Notes under the pieces: generated by a model
The model's input: only the letters and a program-made list of their open reading frames with translations
The model's database searches: none
What the model was told of the DNA's origin: nothing
Shown: positions 1 to 7,867 of the stretch, piece by piece
Numbering within the stretch: position 1 is the stretch's first letter
Layout of the letters: every line of letters begins with the position of its first letter
Made by a program: the position numbers and the translations under genes
Source: Collinsella aerofaciens
Lineage (GTDB): Bacteria; Actinomycetota; Coriobacteriia; Coriobacteriales; Coriobacteriaceae
Assembly (NCBI RefSeq): GCF_028209395.1
Contig: NZ_JAQLDQ010000020.1
Span: 1-36,393, forward strand
Length of the DNA: 36,393 nucleotides
Direction of reading: 5' to 3'

Positions 1-123
1 TGTCGCAGCCCCGACCCGCGGTCACGAGCGGGGGCTCCTGTCGTTTCCGTGCCCCTGGATTGGGTCATAGTGTCTGTCCGTCCTCTACCTGCGGCGTTGC
101 CATGGTAGTCATTGGGGCGGCAC

Positions 124-165
124 TTGGGGACGTTCCTTTTCTGCCGGCAGTTGGGGACACTCCTT
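124..165. repeat. Direct repeat, TTGGGGAC-type extragenic motif (2 copies)
   Basis: TTGGGGACGTTCCTT at 124-138 is repeated as TTGGGGACACTCCTT at 151-165 with a 12-nt spacer. A third relative, TTGGGGACGTTCTTG, lies at the other end of the window (36250-36264), there as part of an inverted repeat. All three are intergenic, which suggests a dispersed extragenic family. The function is unknown. Confidence 0.6.
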
Positions 166-190
166 GCGCCAGCGTTGCATCGAATGCTCG

Positions 191-360
191 GGAAAATACG
201 AGCCGGTATTTGGCCGAATAGCGGGTCGCGGTTTCCGGATGGGGTGGGTTGCGGAAAGTGCGACCCGGAATATTGCTCTGAAACGGGATGCCGTTTCCCC
301 GACAAGGCTCAACCGGAAAGCGCATCCCATTCTGAGGCGGCAAAACGGGATGCGCTTTCC
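191..360. repeat. Alternating palindromic units, family A
   Basis: Six units alternate in orientation: GGAAA-type at 191-206, 252-267 and 315-328; TTTCC-type at 222-237, 284-298 and 347-360. Neighbours can pair: 222-237 with 252-267 (14 of 16 bp) and 315-328 with 347-360 (14 of 14 bp, GGAAAGCGCATCCC against GGGATGCGCTTTCC). The spacer TATTTGGCCGAA at 208-219 recurs in the copy upstream of dnaK. The units share ends but differ in the middle. This resembles REP/BIME-type extragenic palindromes. No transposase is nearby and the function is unknown. Confidence 0.7.
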
Positions 361-401
361 GCGCGACAGAATCTATGCAGCCGTGTTGAGCGACAGCCCC
401 G

Positions 402-1070
402 CTACTCGCCCAGAATCAGCGACGCGAGCTCTTCCTGGGTGTCCACCACGTAGTCGGCGCCGGCAGCTTCCAGCTCTGCGCGGCCGCGGAAGCCCCAGCT
501 GACGCCCGCACTCTTAAGGCCAGCGTTGTGGCCGGTCAAAACATCGACATTGGAATCGCCCACATAGAGTGTGGTTGCCGGGTCGGCGCCTAGCTCTTTC
601 ATCACATGCAGCGTAACAGGCGCCTCGGGCTTGGGAGGAAACGCATCGACGCGACCCTGCACCAGTGCAAAGCGCTCGGAACCAAAGTATTTTTCGATAA
701 GCGGAGCGGCCGAGACATGGTCCTTGTTGGTGAGTACGGCAAGCTGCACGCCCGCGGCGCGCAGGCGGTCGAGCATCTCGATCGTGCCGGCGTACGGTGC
801 AGTGTGGTCTTCCTTGTGCTCGCCGTAATAAGCCCTAAACTCGGCAAGCGTCTGCTCAAACATACGGCCGTCGCCCGCATACTCGGCGGGCATAAAGCGC
901 TCGACCAGCTTGAGCATGCCGTTTCCCACCTTGTAGCGGTACTCGTCTACGGCAAACGTGGGCCAGCCGTGCATCTCGCAGGTATGGTTGCCGGCGGCCG
1001 CCAGGTCCTCGAGCGTGTTGAGAATGGTGCCGTCCAGGTCAAAGATCACATGGGAAAAAGCTGCTGCCAT
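402..1070 (-). CDS. HAD-superfamily hydrolase, phosphoglycolate phosphatase-like
   Basis: This is a 222-aa cytoplasmic phosphatase of the HAD superfamily (Gph/PgpB-like subgroup). Motif I is FDLDGT at residues 10-15, with D11 as expected nucleophile and D13 as acid/base. A helical cap follows. Motif II is the T of LTNK, motif III the K in FPPKPE, and motif IV GDSNVD. The start at 1070 is chosen because AGGAG sits 5 nt upstream; an upstream in-frame ATG at 1103 has no comparable site. It is the last gene of the minus-strand hyp block, 105 nt after hypE. The substrate cannot be read from sequence: 2-phosphoglycolate is the family default, but housecleaning of other small phosphates is equally possible. 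A direct role in hydrogenase maturation is not implied. Confidence 0.85.
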   Translation of the reverse strand: MAAAFSHVIFDLDGTILNTLEDLAAAGNHTCEMHGWPTFAVDEYRYKVGNGMLKLVERFMPAEYAGDGRMFEQTLAEFRAYYGEHKEDHTAPYAGTIEMLDRLRAAGVQLAVLTNKDHVSAAPLIEKYFGSERFALVQGRVDAFPPKPEAPVTLHVMKELGADPATTLYVGDSNVDVLTGHNAGLKSAGVSWGFRGRAELEAAGADYVVDTQEELASLILGE

Positions 1071-1175
1071 GGGTGCTCCTGCCGCTTGAGTTGTAAAACG
1101 CACCCCATGATACTGGGCATGCGTGCCGGGCGTGTTTGGAATCTGAATATCTTTAATAGCCCTGAGCCTTTGTCG

Positions 1176-2210
1176 TTAGCAAATCCTCGGCAGCTGCTCT
1201 CCCACGAGCATGTCGAGGATGCGGGTCGAGCCCCAGCCGGTGCGCACGCGTACGGCGGGGCGGGTGTCCTCGGCAAGCGGCAGCACGCGACCGATAATCG
1301 CGGCGTTTTCGCCGTAGCGCGCGGCGCGCATGGCTGCCAGTGCGGCATCGGCCTGCTCGGCCGGCACCACGGCAACCATCTTGCCCTCGTTTGCTACCTG
1401 CAACACATCGTAGCCGAGCATCTCACATGCCGCCTGCACGTCGGGGCGCACGGGCACGGCGTCCTCGTCGATCTCCATGGCAACGCCGCTGGCCTGGGCA
1501 AACTCGTTGAGCGTGGATGCTAGGCCGCCGCGCGTGGGGTCGCGGAAGCAGCGGGTGTCGGGGGCGGCGGCGAGCACGTCGGCAATCAGGTGATTGAGCG
1601 GCGCAGCGTCGCTTTCGATGGTGCTCGAAAACGCAAGGCCCTCGCGCTGGCTCATGATGGCGATGCCGTGGTCGCCTAACGTACCCGACACCAGGATGGC
1701 GTCGCCGGGCCGGCAGTTTGCACCGCTGAGCGTCGCGCCTGCGGGCACCTCGCCCACGCCGGCGGTATTGATGTAGATGCCGTCGGCACCGCCACGCTCG
1801 ACCACCTTGGTGTCGCCGGTGATAATCTTCACACCTGCCTCATGTGCCGTTTCGGCCATGGTCTGCACAATCTGGCGCAGCTTGTCCATGGGATAGCCCT
1901 CTTCGAGGATAAAGCCGCATGAGAGGTAGCGCACGTTAGCGCCCGAAGTCGCGACGTCGTTGACGGTTCCGCATACGGCGAGGCGGCCGATATTGCCGCC
2001 GGGGAAGAACTGCGGCGTTACCACAAAGCTGTCGGTCGACATGGCGATTCGCCCGCTTGCGGGCAGCGCGGCGACACCGGCATCGTTGCCCGCAAGCAGC
2101 TCGGGCGACCCAAAGGCATCCAGAAAGACCTCATCAATAATGCGCTTCATCATCTGGCCGCCGGAGCCGTGGCCCAGCAGGACAGTGCTATCGGTGGCAG
2201 TACGGGACAT
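1176..2210 (-). CDS. hypE: HypE, [NiFe]-hydrogenase maturation (cyanide donor)
   Basis: HypE (344 aa) dehydrates the thiocarbamate formed on its C-terminal cysteine to a thiocyanate, using ATP, and passes the cyanide to iron on the HypC-HypD complex. The protein ends in PRIC, the carbamoylation tail in which the last residue must be Cys. It belongs to the PurM/AIR synthase fold: a glycine-rich start (GHGSGG near residue 14), GNDAG near 42, STDSFVV near 59, and a GDTKVV loop near 150. Length is typical for the family. The start ATG at 2210 has GGAG 8 nt upstream. The gene follows hypD after a 211-nt gap filled by a large inverted repeat, which is unusual because the other hyp genes here are tightly packed. 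Confidence 0.97.
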   Translation of the reverse strand: MSRTATDSTVLLGHGSGGQMMKRIIDEVFLDAFGSPELLAGNDAGVAALPASGRIAMSTDSFVVTPQFFPGGNIGRLAVCGTVNDVATSGANVRYLSCGFILEEGYPMDKLRQIVQTMAETAHEAGVKIITGDTKVVERGGADGIYINTAGVGEVPAGATLSGANCRPGDAILVSGTLGDHGIAIMSQREGLAFSSTIESDAAPLNHLIADVLAAAPDTRCFRDPTRGGLASTLNEFAQASGVAMEIDEDAVPVRPDVQAACEMLGYDVLQVANEGKMVAVVPAEQADAALAAMRAARYGENAAIIGRVLPLAEDTRPAVRVRTGWGSTRILDMLVGEQLPRIC

Positions 2211-2283
2211 ATCGAAAACTCCAATCGTGGGGGGTCGGCAATAGCTGAGTGTGGCAGAATCGATGTTAAGTAAAAGTCAGCGA

Positions 2284-2381
2284 GCGCCATTCAGGCGAAG
2301 TGAGTTGCCTTGAAAGAGGAGGCTGCTGGGCTTTTGCCCGCAGCCGACGATTGAAAGGCAAATCGCTCGCCTGAATGGCGC
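2284..2381. repeat. Large imperfect inverted repeat between hypD and hypE
   Basis: The outer arms are 2284-2314 and 2351-2381; the first 15 bp (GCGCCATTCAGGCGA) are perfectly complementary and a TTGCCT block matches further in. Inside lies a second hairpin, GGCTGCTGGGC / GCCCGCAGCC at 2321-2345, with a TTTT loop. On the minus strand it falls within the hyp transcript. No uridine run follows, so a simple intrinsic terminator is unlikely; an RNA processing site, a stabilising structure or an extragenic repeat are possible. Confidence 0.7.
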
Positions 2382-2421
2382 GCAGCGTCGACCGGTCCGC
2401 CGTTCGTTAGAACGGAGGAAC

Positions 2422-3537
2422 CTAACAGCCTCGGTAGCGGAAATATGCTGCACAGCTGCCCTCGGAACTCACCATGCAGGGGCCGATGGGATGCTCGGGT
2501 GTACAAGCGCGGCCGAACAGAGGGCAGTCGCTCGGCGTAATGGCCCCGCGCAGCACTTCGCCGCAGCGGCACCCACGCGGCTCGACCGTCGTCTCAACGG
2601 GCACGTCAAAGCGAGTGCGGGCATCAAAGCGCGAGAACTCGGGGCGGATGGAAAGGCCCGAGTTGGCAATCGACCCCAGCCCGCGCCACGTGGTGTCGCA
2701 TGGCTCAAACACCTGCTCGACCAGCTGGCGCGCCACGGGGTTGCCGTCTGCGTTGACGCCACGGCGGTAGGCGTTGTCGATTGCGGGCTGCCCCTCAACA
2801 ACCATCTGGACCAGCATGCAGATGCCCTGCAGAATATCGACCGGCTCAAATCCGGTGACTACGCCTGGGGTCTCGAACTCATCGACCAAAAAGTCAAAGG
2901 GGGCTAAGCCCGTGATGGTGGCGACGTGTCCCGGAAGGATAAAGCCGTCGATAGTGGTCTCGGGATCGTTGGCGATGGCGCGCAGCGCCGGCGGCGTGGT
3001 CTTGTGGGCGCAATAGACCGAGAAGTTCTGGAGTCCGTGTGCATCGGCCTCCAAAATGGCGGCGGCGATGGTGGGCGTCGTGGTCTCAAAGCCGACGCCC
3101 ATAAAGATGACCGGGCGATCGGGGTTGTGTTCGGCGATATCGAGTGCATCGAGCGGGGAGTACACAATGCGAATATCGCGCCCCGCCGACTTTTGCGCGG
3201 CGAGCGAGGTAGACGACCCGGGCACGCGCATCATGTCGCCAAAGGTGGCGATGATGGCGCCGTCCATCTTGGCGAGCGCGATTGCATGGTCGATATCGCG
3301 GTTGGCGGTAACACAGACGGGGCAACCCGGACCGCTCAGCAGTTTGAGCCCGGCAGGCATAATGGAGCGAAAGCCATAGCGACCGATGCTCACGGTATGC
3401 GTACCGCAGACTTCCATAAGGTTGATGCTGCGGTTGCCGACGAGTTCACGGATGCGCTCGATGAGCTCGCGAGCCAGCTTGGGATCGCGGAATGCCGAGA
3501 AGTCGATACCGGAGCGAGCCGGCTGTCCGGCCGCCAC
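2422..3537 (-). CDS. hypD: HypD, [NiFe]-hydrogenase maturation iron-sulfur protein
   Basis: HypD (371 aa) is the scaffold on which the Fe(CN)2CO group is assembled together with HypC. Diagnostic motifs are visible: MEVCGTHT near residue 42, the GPGCPVC motif near 70, GFETTTP near 155, and the cysteine-rich C-terminus with CRCGEVL, then Cys residues in SDCPLFGRAC, GPCMV and the final GC, which bind the [4Fe-4S] cluster. Length is typical. The start is GTG at 3537, sharing its first base with the last base of the hypC TAG stop (TAGTG), so translation is probably coupled to hypC, fitting a 1:1 HypC-HypD complex. Confidence 0.97.
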   Translation of the reverse strand: MAAGQPARSGIDFSAFRDPKLARELIERIRELVGNRSINLMEVCGTHTVSIGRYGFRSIMPAGLKLLSGPGCPVCVTANRDIDHAIALAKMDGAIIATFGDMMRVPGSSTSLAAQKSAGRDIRIVYSPLDALDIAEHNPDRPVIFMGVGFETTTPTIAAAILEADAHGLQNFSVYCAHKTTPPALRAIANDPETTIDGFILPGHVATITGLAPFDFLVDEFETPGVVTGFEPVDILQGICMLVQMVVEGQPAIDNAYRRGVNADGNPVARQLVEQVFEPCDTTWRGLGSIANSGLSIRPEFSRFDARTRFDVPVETTVEPRGCRCGEVLRGAITPSDCPLFGRACTPEHPIGPCMVSSEGSCAAYFRYRGC

Positions 3538-3797
3538 TAGTATGCCTCGGCCGGATTGGTGGCGAGCTGGTCTTCTTCGACCAGTTCGGTCATGGCGTTG
3601 ACCAGCTCGAGCGTCTCTTGCGCTTCCTGCTTATCGACAATCTGGATGCCAAAGCCGGCGTGCACGAGAATATAGTCGCCTACCTGTGCCGTCGGCACGA
3701 GGCGCAGCGAAACGGGGCGCTCGATGCCCATCATGTCGACGGTCGCCTTAAGGTCGTCGTCGCGTTTGACCACTTTACCGGGAACGGCAAGGCACAT
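3537..3797 (-). CDS. hypC: HypC, hydrogenase maturation chaperone
   Basis: This 86-aa HypC/HupF-family protein begins MCLAVPGKV; in the family the first methionine is removed and Cys2 carries the iron intermediate together with HypD. It also binds the large-subunit precursor of hydrogenase. The OB-fold core ends with the typical GDYILVHAGFGIQ segment. A 15-20 residue acidic tail follows, a little longer than average. The start at 3797 has AAGGGG 6 nt upstream. It overlaps hypD by one base and lies 130 nt after hypF. Confidence 0.97.
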   Translation of the reverse strand: MCLAVPGKVVKRDDDLKATVDMMGIERPVSLRLVPTAQVGDYILVHAGFGIQIVDKQEAQETLELVNAMTELVEEDQLATNPAEAY

Positions 3798-3927
3798 AAT
3801 GTTCCCCTTTTATACGTTTTGCGCTGGATAGGCGCCTAATTACCCATCAGTTGATGGTAGCGCTCGCGGGAGTCACGAGCAAACGCGTTACACCTGTGAG
3901 ACGGCGGCGCGCAGGCTGGCAAAACGC

Positions 3928-6384
3928 CTATCGCGATGCTGTCTGCGCGAGGCGAGCGCGAGCGATGGCGGCCTGACCGTAGGCGATGCAGCCGTCGTTG
4001 ACGGGCACAGTATGGGGGACCAAGACGGCAAGACCGGCGTCTTTGAGTTCGTGGGTAAGGAGCTGAAGCAAAAGCCGGTTCATGAACACACCGCCCGAGA
4101 GCGCGACGGTATCGAGGTTTTCGCGATTGCAGATCTCGCACGCGATGTGGGTCGTAGCGTGCGTAATGGCGATGTGAAACTCGAGGGCGAGCCTGTCGGC
4201 CGGCGTGCCTGCCTCAATTCCATTCAGAAGAGATTCGATGAGCGGTTGGGGGTCCAAGATGGGGGAGTCGTCGGCAGACGTGAATACGCCTGCATGATTG
4301 CCGTCGAGACGAACGGTCTTACCGCCGAGCGCGCGCCAGGCGGCGGCTTCGAGTTCGATGGCGGGCTCGCCCTCGTAGGTTGCCTTGTCGCAGATGCCCA
4401 GAATTGCCGCCGCGGCATCAAAGAGACGCCCCATGCTGCTGGTACGCGGGCTGTTGATGCCGCGCTCGATCATGGTGGCTGTCACGCTGCGCGTTTGCTC
4501 GTCGAGGGCGCCCAATAGCCCCGCGGCACCCGGGTGCTCGAGCAGGCCGAGCTCGCTCAGCAGGGCAAAGGCATTGCGGCGGGCGTCGCGCACGGAGGCC
4601 GCCCCGCCGGGGAGCGCCCAGGTGCGCAGGTGCGCGGCGCGTTCAAAATCGGCAAGGCCGGCAACAAGAAACTCGCCGCCCCAAATGGTCCCATCGGTGC
4701 CGGCGCCGGTGCCGTCAAAGGCGATGCCAAGGACACGCGCGTCGGTTGTAAGCTGGCCCGCGGCGATGGCCTCGGCCATCACGCTCGCGATATGCGCATG
4801 ATGATGTTGGACTTCGATAAGCGGCAGATTGTGCTTCCGTGCCAGTTCACGCGCCCACTGGCTCGACAGATAGCTGGGATGCATGTCACATGCCAAGGCG
4901 GCAGGCGCCAGGTCAAAGAGGTTTTCCAAGCGCGTGCGCGCGGCGTTCCAGGCATCGAAGGTCTCGCCGTTTTCGACATCGCCGATATGCTGCGACACAA
5001 AACAGGCCACATGGCCGTCGGCGTCCTCGCGCGTGAGCGCGATCGTAGCTTTTTGCTGCGGCCCGCAGGCGAGCACGCAGGGTGCAGTGCCGTCGAGCGC
5101 CGGCAGCGCTAACGGCTGCGGCGCATATCCGCGCGCGCGACGCACAGGCATAACGGCGCCGTCGACCACGCGCACCACGGAGTCGTCGTAGCGCGAGAGA
5201 ATCGCGCGGTCGTTGCCGAGCAGCGCGTCGGCAATGCCGGCGGCAACGAGGCGCTCCCAGGCAAGATCGTCATCGGTCTCGATGGGCTCTTCGCTCAGGT
5301 TTCCGCTGGTCATGACGAGCGCGTGCATACCGCGGGCTTCTGCCGCGGCAAGCAACAGATGCTGAAGCGGGGTGTAGGGGAGCATAATACCGAGCTCTGG
5401 AAGGTCGTGCGCGACGGACGGCGCGAGCGCGAGGGCGTCGGGGGAGCCGCCGCTCTCGCAAGCAGCACGTCGGCGCAGCAGCACAATGGGGCGAATGCTG
5501 CCGGCCAGCAAGCCGCGTGCAACGTCGTTGACATGGCACAGGCGTTCAGCGTCGGCAAGGTCGCGTACCATAACGGCAAGCGGTTTGTTGCTGCGGCGTT
5601 TGCGGCGGCGAAGCTCGGCTACCGCCTGCTCGTTGGAAGCGTCGCATGCCAAGTGAAATCCGCCCAGACCCTTGATGGCGACGATACCGCCACCGGCCAG
5701 CAGCTCAACACAGCGGTCGATAATGGCGTCGCTGGTCTCGCGCGTGGTGCCGACGGCCGGCAACGCGGCGGCTTCGCCCGGCTCATCGCCCACGCTCGCT
5801 TCGCGCCACATGATATGCGGCCCGCAATCAAAGCAGGCATCGGGCTGCGCGTGAAAACGCCGGTCGAGTGGGTCGGCATACTCCGCGGCACACTCAGGAC
5901 ACATAGGAAAACAATTCATCGACGTGGCCGCTCGGTCATAAGGCAGCGACCGGATGATGGTAAAGCGCGGTCCGCAGTTGGTACAGTTGATAAAAGGGTA
6001 GTGATAGCGCCGATCGGCGGGGTCGAACAACTCGCGCAGACAATCATCGCAGGTGGCGATATCGGGCGAGACGAGCGTCGTGTGCGCGGTCTGGTCCTGC
6101 GATGCTACGATGCGAAAACCCTGTTCATTGGCGGTATCCCAACCGTGGGCTGCCAGGTCCACAACCTCGACATACTCTACGCGGGCTGCCGCAGGCGCAT
6201 GCTCAGAAAGCGCGGCAACAAAAGCATCGAGCGCATCGGCCGGAGCGTGCGCCTCGATATGCACGCCGTCGCCCGCGTTGAGCACCCATCCGCAAATGCC
6301 ATGCGCCATGGCCTCGCGATACACAAACGGCCGCATGCCAACGCCCTGCACAATGCCCGTTACATGAATATGCACATGTCGCAT
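3928..6384 (-). CDS. hypF: HypF, carbamoyltransferase for hydrogenase cyanide ligands
   Basis: HypF (818 aa) uses carbamoyl phosphate and ATP to make carbamoyl-AMP and transfers the carbamoyl group to the C-terminal Cys of HypE. Domains in order: acylphosphatase (GIVQGVGMRPFVYRE at 10-24), two zinc-finger pairs (CDDC / CTNC and CPEC / CFDC, about residues 110-190), a YrdC-like domain that forms the carbamoyl adenylate (GIVAIKGLGGFHLACDA), and a Kae1/TobZ-like carbamoyltransferase domain with VQHHHAH and the ALSGGVFMNRLL nucleotide motif near the end. All expected elements are present. The start at 6384 follows GAGGGG at 6-nt spacing; an upstream in-frame TTG at 6411 is less likely. Confidence 0.97.
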   Translation of the reverse strand: MRHVHIHVTGIVQGVGMRPFVYREAMAHGICGWVLNAGDGVHIEAHAPADALDAFVAALSEHAPAAARVEYVEVVDLAAHGWDTANEQGFRIVASQDQTAHTTLVSPDIATCDDCLRELFDPADRRYHYPFINCTNCGPRFTIIRSLPYDRAATSMNCFPMCPECAAEYADPLDRRFHAQPDACFDCGPHIMWREASVGDEPGEAAALPAVGTTRETSDAIIDRCVELLAGGGIVAIKGLGGFHLACDASNEQAVAELRRRKRRSNKPLAVMVRDLADAERLCHVNDVARGLLAGSIRPIVLLRRRAACESGGSPDALALAPSVAHDLPELGIMLPYTPLQHLLLAAAEARGMHALVMTSGNLSEEPIETDDDLAWERLVAAGIADALLGNDRAILSRYDDSVVRVVDGAVMPVRRARGYAPQPLALPALDGTAPCVLACGPQQKATIALTREDADGHVACFVSQHIGDVENGETFDAWNAARTRLENLFDLAPAALACDMHPSYLSSQWARELARKHNLPLIEVQHHHAHIASVMAEAIAAGQLTTDARVLGIAFDGTGAGTDGTIWGGEFLVAGLADFERAAHLRTWALPGGAASVRDARRNAFALLSELGLLEHPGAAGLLGALDEQTRSVTATMIERGINSPRTSSMGRLFDAAAAILGICDKATYEGEPAIELEAAAWRALGGKTVRLDGNHAGVFTSADDSPILDPQPLIESLLNGIEAGTPADRLALEFHIAITHATTHIACEICNRENLDTVALSGGVFMNRLLLQLLTHELKDAGLAVLVPHTVPVNDGCIAYGQAAIARARLAQTASR

Positions 6385-6426
6385 GCGACACCCCTCATCA
6401 AAACCGACCAAATAGGGACAGGTGCG

Positions 6427-6939
6427 CTACAGTCCCAGGCTCTGCTTGGTGGCGGCGCACGTGAGCTCGCCGTGCTTAACGCCGCGCAGGCCCAGCAGAC
6501 GGTCGGCCAGCTCGTAGACGCGCTCGCCGCGACCCTTGAGCGCCAGAATCTCTAAGCAGTTGTGGTGATCCAGATGCACGTGCATGGTCGATACGATTTC
6601 GTCGGTGTAGTCGTGCTGCACTTCGTCCAGACGGCGCGTCAGGTCGCCGGTATGGTGGTCGTAGATCATGGTGAGCGACCCGATAACATGCTCATCGGGC
6701 GTGCGCATCTGCTCCTTGGCGATCGAGGCGCGAATCAGGTCGCGCACGGCCTCGGAGCGGTTGGCCACGTCGCCGCGGCGCGCGATCTGTTCGTCAAAAC
6801 GGCGCAGCAGGTCGTCCGGTGCGGTAACCGAAAAGCGGACCAGCTCGGAGCCGGAGCCACTACAGTGGCAGCCTGCGTCACCGTCCGCCCCGTGCGGATG
6901 CTCGTGCTCGTACCCGCAGCCGTGCTCGTGTTCGGCCAC
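6427..6939 (-). CDS. nikR: NikR-like nickel-responsive regulator with His/Cys-rich N-terminal tail
   Basis: This 170-aa ribbon-helix-helix/ACT protein is a nickel-dependent DNA-binding regulator. Residues 33-75 form the ribbon-helix-helix (VRFSVTAPDDLLRRFDE..NRSEAVRDLIR written in part). The C-terminal ACT-like domain carries the nickel ligands H109, H120, H122 and C128, aligning with H76, H87, H89 and C95 of E. coli NikR. Residues 1-31 are an extension absent from classical NikR with six His and three Cys (H4, H6, C8, H12, H14, H16, C24, H25, C26), a likely extra metal site. The start is GTG at 6939, one base after the stop of the upstream 82-aa gene, and hypF begins 42 nt downstream. Context suggests nickel control of hyp genes. 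The target operator is not recognised. Confidence 0.88.
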   Translation of the reverse strand: MAEHEHGCGYEHEHPHGADGDAGCHCSGSGSELVRFSVTAPDDLLRRFDEQIARRGDVANRSEAVRDLIRASIAKEQMRTPDEHVIGSLTMIYDHHTGDLTRRLDEVQHDYTDEIVSTMHVHLDHHNCLEILALKGRGERVYELADRLLGLRGVKHGELTCAATKQSLGL

Positions 6940-6940
6940 G

Positions 6941-7189
6941 TTACACCAGCTTCACGGAGCCGACGGAGTTGTGGTCGGCCTCGATGGCCTCTTCGTAGCC
7001 CTCGAGTGCGTCGTGGGCCTCGTGCAGCGCGGCCATGGCTGCCTCGAGCTTGGCGCCGATGCGCTCCATGTCAAAATTCTCGGTCGCATGCAGCAACTGA
7101 TGGCTCCACTCGTGAGCGAGCTCGATGGTGTCGTCGACCTGCTTGACGCTCATGGCAAGCTGGCTCATGTTCATTCCAACATCATGCAT
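6941..7189 (-). CDS. Small helical protein, first gene of the nikR-hyp block
   Basis: This is an 82-aa protein of unknown function. It is predicted almost wholly helical, begins MHDVGMNMSQLAMSV, carries scattered His and Met residues (H25, H30, H34 region) and many Glu/Asp, and has no signal peptide or membrane segment. The start at 7189 has GGAG 7 nt upstream; Met6 and Met8 are weaker alternatives. Its stop lies one base before the nikR start, so the two are almost certainly translated together. Position suggests a role linked to nickel homeostasis or sensing, but that is inference only. Confidence 0.8.
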   Translation of the reverse strand: MHDVGMNMSQLAMSVKQVDDTIELAHEWSHQLLHATENFDMERIGAKLEAAMAALHEAHDALEGYEEAIEADHNSVGSVKLV

Positions 7190-7260
7190 GGGAAATCTCC
7201 TTGTGTGGACGGTAATCCAGTGATTCAGATTTTACTACGCCCGCTCTGCGCGCCGCTGCA

Positions 7261-7299
7261 TAAGAAAACGGGTGCGAGTCTGTGCGACTCGCACCCGTT
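7261..7299 (-). terminator. Intrinsic terminator downstream of trxA
   Basis: A perfect 14-bp stem (7267-7280 with 7286-7299, arm AACGGGTGCGAGTC) and a 5-nt loop is followed on the minus strand by TTTTCTTA. It lies about 110 nt beyond the thioredoxin stop and just ahead of the promoter region of the nikR-hyp block, separating the two units. Confidence 0.85.
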
Positions 7300-7410
7300 C
7301 ACTGGGGGCTGTTTGTAACTACCATACTATCCATGGTCGCACGCGCCGCACCCGGCAGTCCGGCGAGCGGTGCAAAACCGCTCATGGACGGCGGGCAAGT
7401 AACAAGCGTA

Positions 7411-7731
7411 TTACAGATGCTTCTCCAGCAGCGCCTGCAGCCTCGCCTTGGGCAGAGCGCCAACCGAGCGGTCAATCTCCTCGCCGTTCTTAAACACAAT
7501 CAGCGTGGGGATGCTCATGACGCCATACTTCATGGCCAGGTCCTGGTTGTCGTCGACGTTGCATTTGGCAACGGCAAGCTTGCCCGCCAGCTCATCGGCT
7601 ACCTCGTCCACGATGGGCGAGAGCGATCGGCAGGGCCCGCACCAGGGCGCCCAAAAATCGACCAGCACGGGCAGGCTGTCGTTAACGATGGAATCGAAGT
7701 TCTCGGGGGTAATCTGCTTAATGTCAGCCAT
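7411..7731 (-). CDS. trxA: Thioredoxin
   Basis: This 106-aa thioredoxin is a cytoplasmic thiol-disulfide reductant, normally recycled by thioredoxin reductase. The active site WAPWCGPC has C31 and C34, and the cis-proline loop is MSIPTL. Length and fold match classical TrxA. The start at 7731 has GGAGG 5 nt upstream; the open frame extends further upstream, but those residues do not resemble thioredoxin. It is monocistronic, divergent from the 191-aa gene at 7868, with its own terminator. Confidence 0.96.
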   Translation of the reverse strand: MADIKQITPENFDSIVNDSLPVLVDFWAPWCGPCRSLSPIVDEVADELAGKLAVAKCNVDDNQDLAMKYGVMSIPTLIVFKNGEEIDRSVGALPKARLQALLEKHL

Positions 7732-7833
7732 GGTGACCTCCATAATACGACGAGGCTCGGCCGCGTAAAACTCAGTACGACCGTGCTTATACCCAGCCGC
7801 CCGCAAAGCAACCACTCGCGGGCAGCTCTTTTA

Positions 7834-7839
7834 TATAAT
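7834..7839 (+). promoter_or_regulatory. Probable -10 element of the 191-aa gene
   Basis: A perfect TATAAT lies 28 nt before the chosen start at 7868. No convincing -35 box is seen at 17 nt upstream. It would give a short leader containing the GGAG ribosome binding site at 7859. Confidence 0.4.
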
Positions 7840-7867
7840 GGTGGGCACGCAAACGATTGGAGAGCGC

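Larger units (their letters stand above)
1..401. other. Non-coding region with repeats
   Basis: I see no credible gene here: the open frames are short, run through repeats, and lack a ribosome binding site. Positions 1-110 hold a weak GC-rich inverted repeat (AGCCCC near 7 and GGGGCT near 31), which might be the terminator of a gene outside the window. Positions 124-165 hold two direct copies of a TTGGGGAC motif, and 191-360 hold alternating palindromic units, both listed separately. The region lies downstream of the minus-strand HAD phosphatase. Confidence 0.6.

Noticed and set aside
7..36. Terminator at the left edge
   Set aside because: The stem is interrupted and no T run follows; the gene it would serve is outside the window.
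112..502. Open frames on both strands over the first 500 nt
   Set aside because: They run through palindromic repeats and the HAD gene antisense, have no ribosome site, and their products look like shadow translations.
5323..6555. Long plus-strand open frame opposite hypF
   Set aside because: It is antisense to a fully recognised HypF; high GC content keeps such frames open.
7190..7260. NikR box or nickel riboswitch before the nikR block
   Set aside because: Only a short AATC-CAGT-GATT palindrome is seen; nothing matches the known NikR box or a riboswitch fold.
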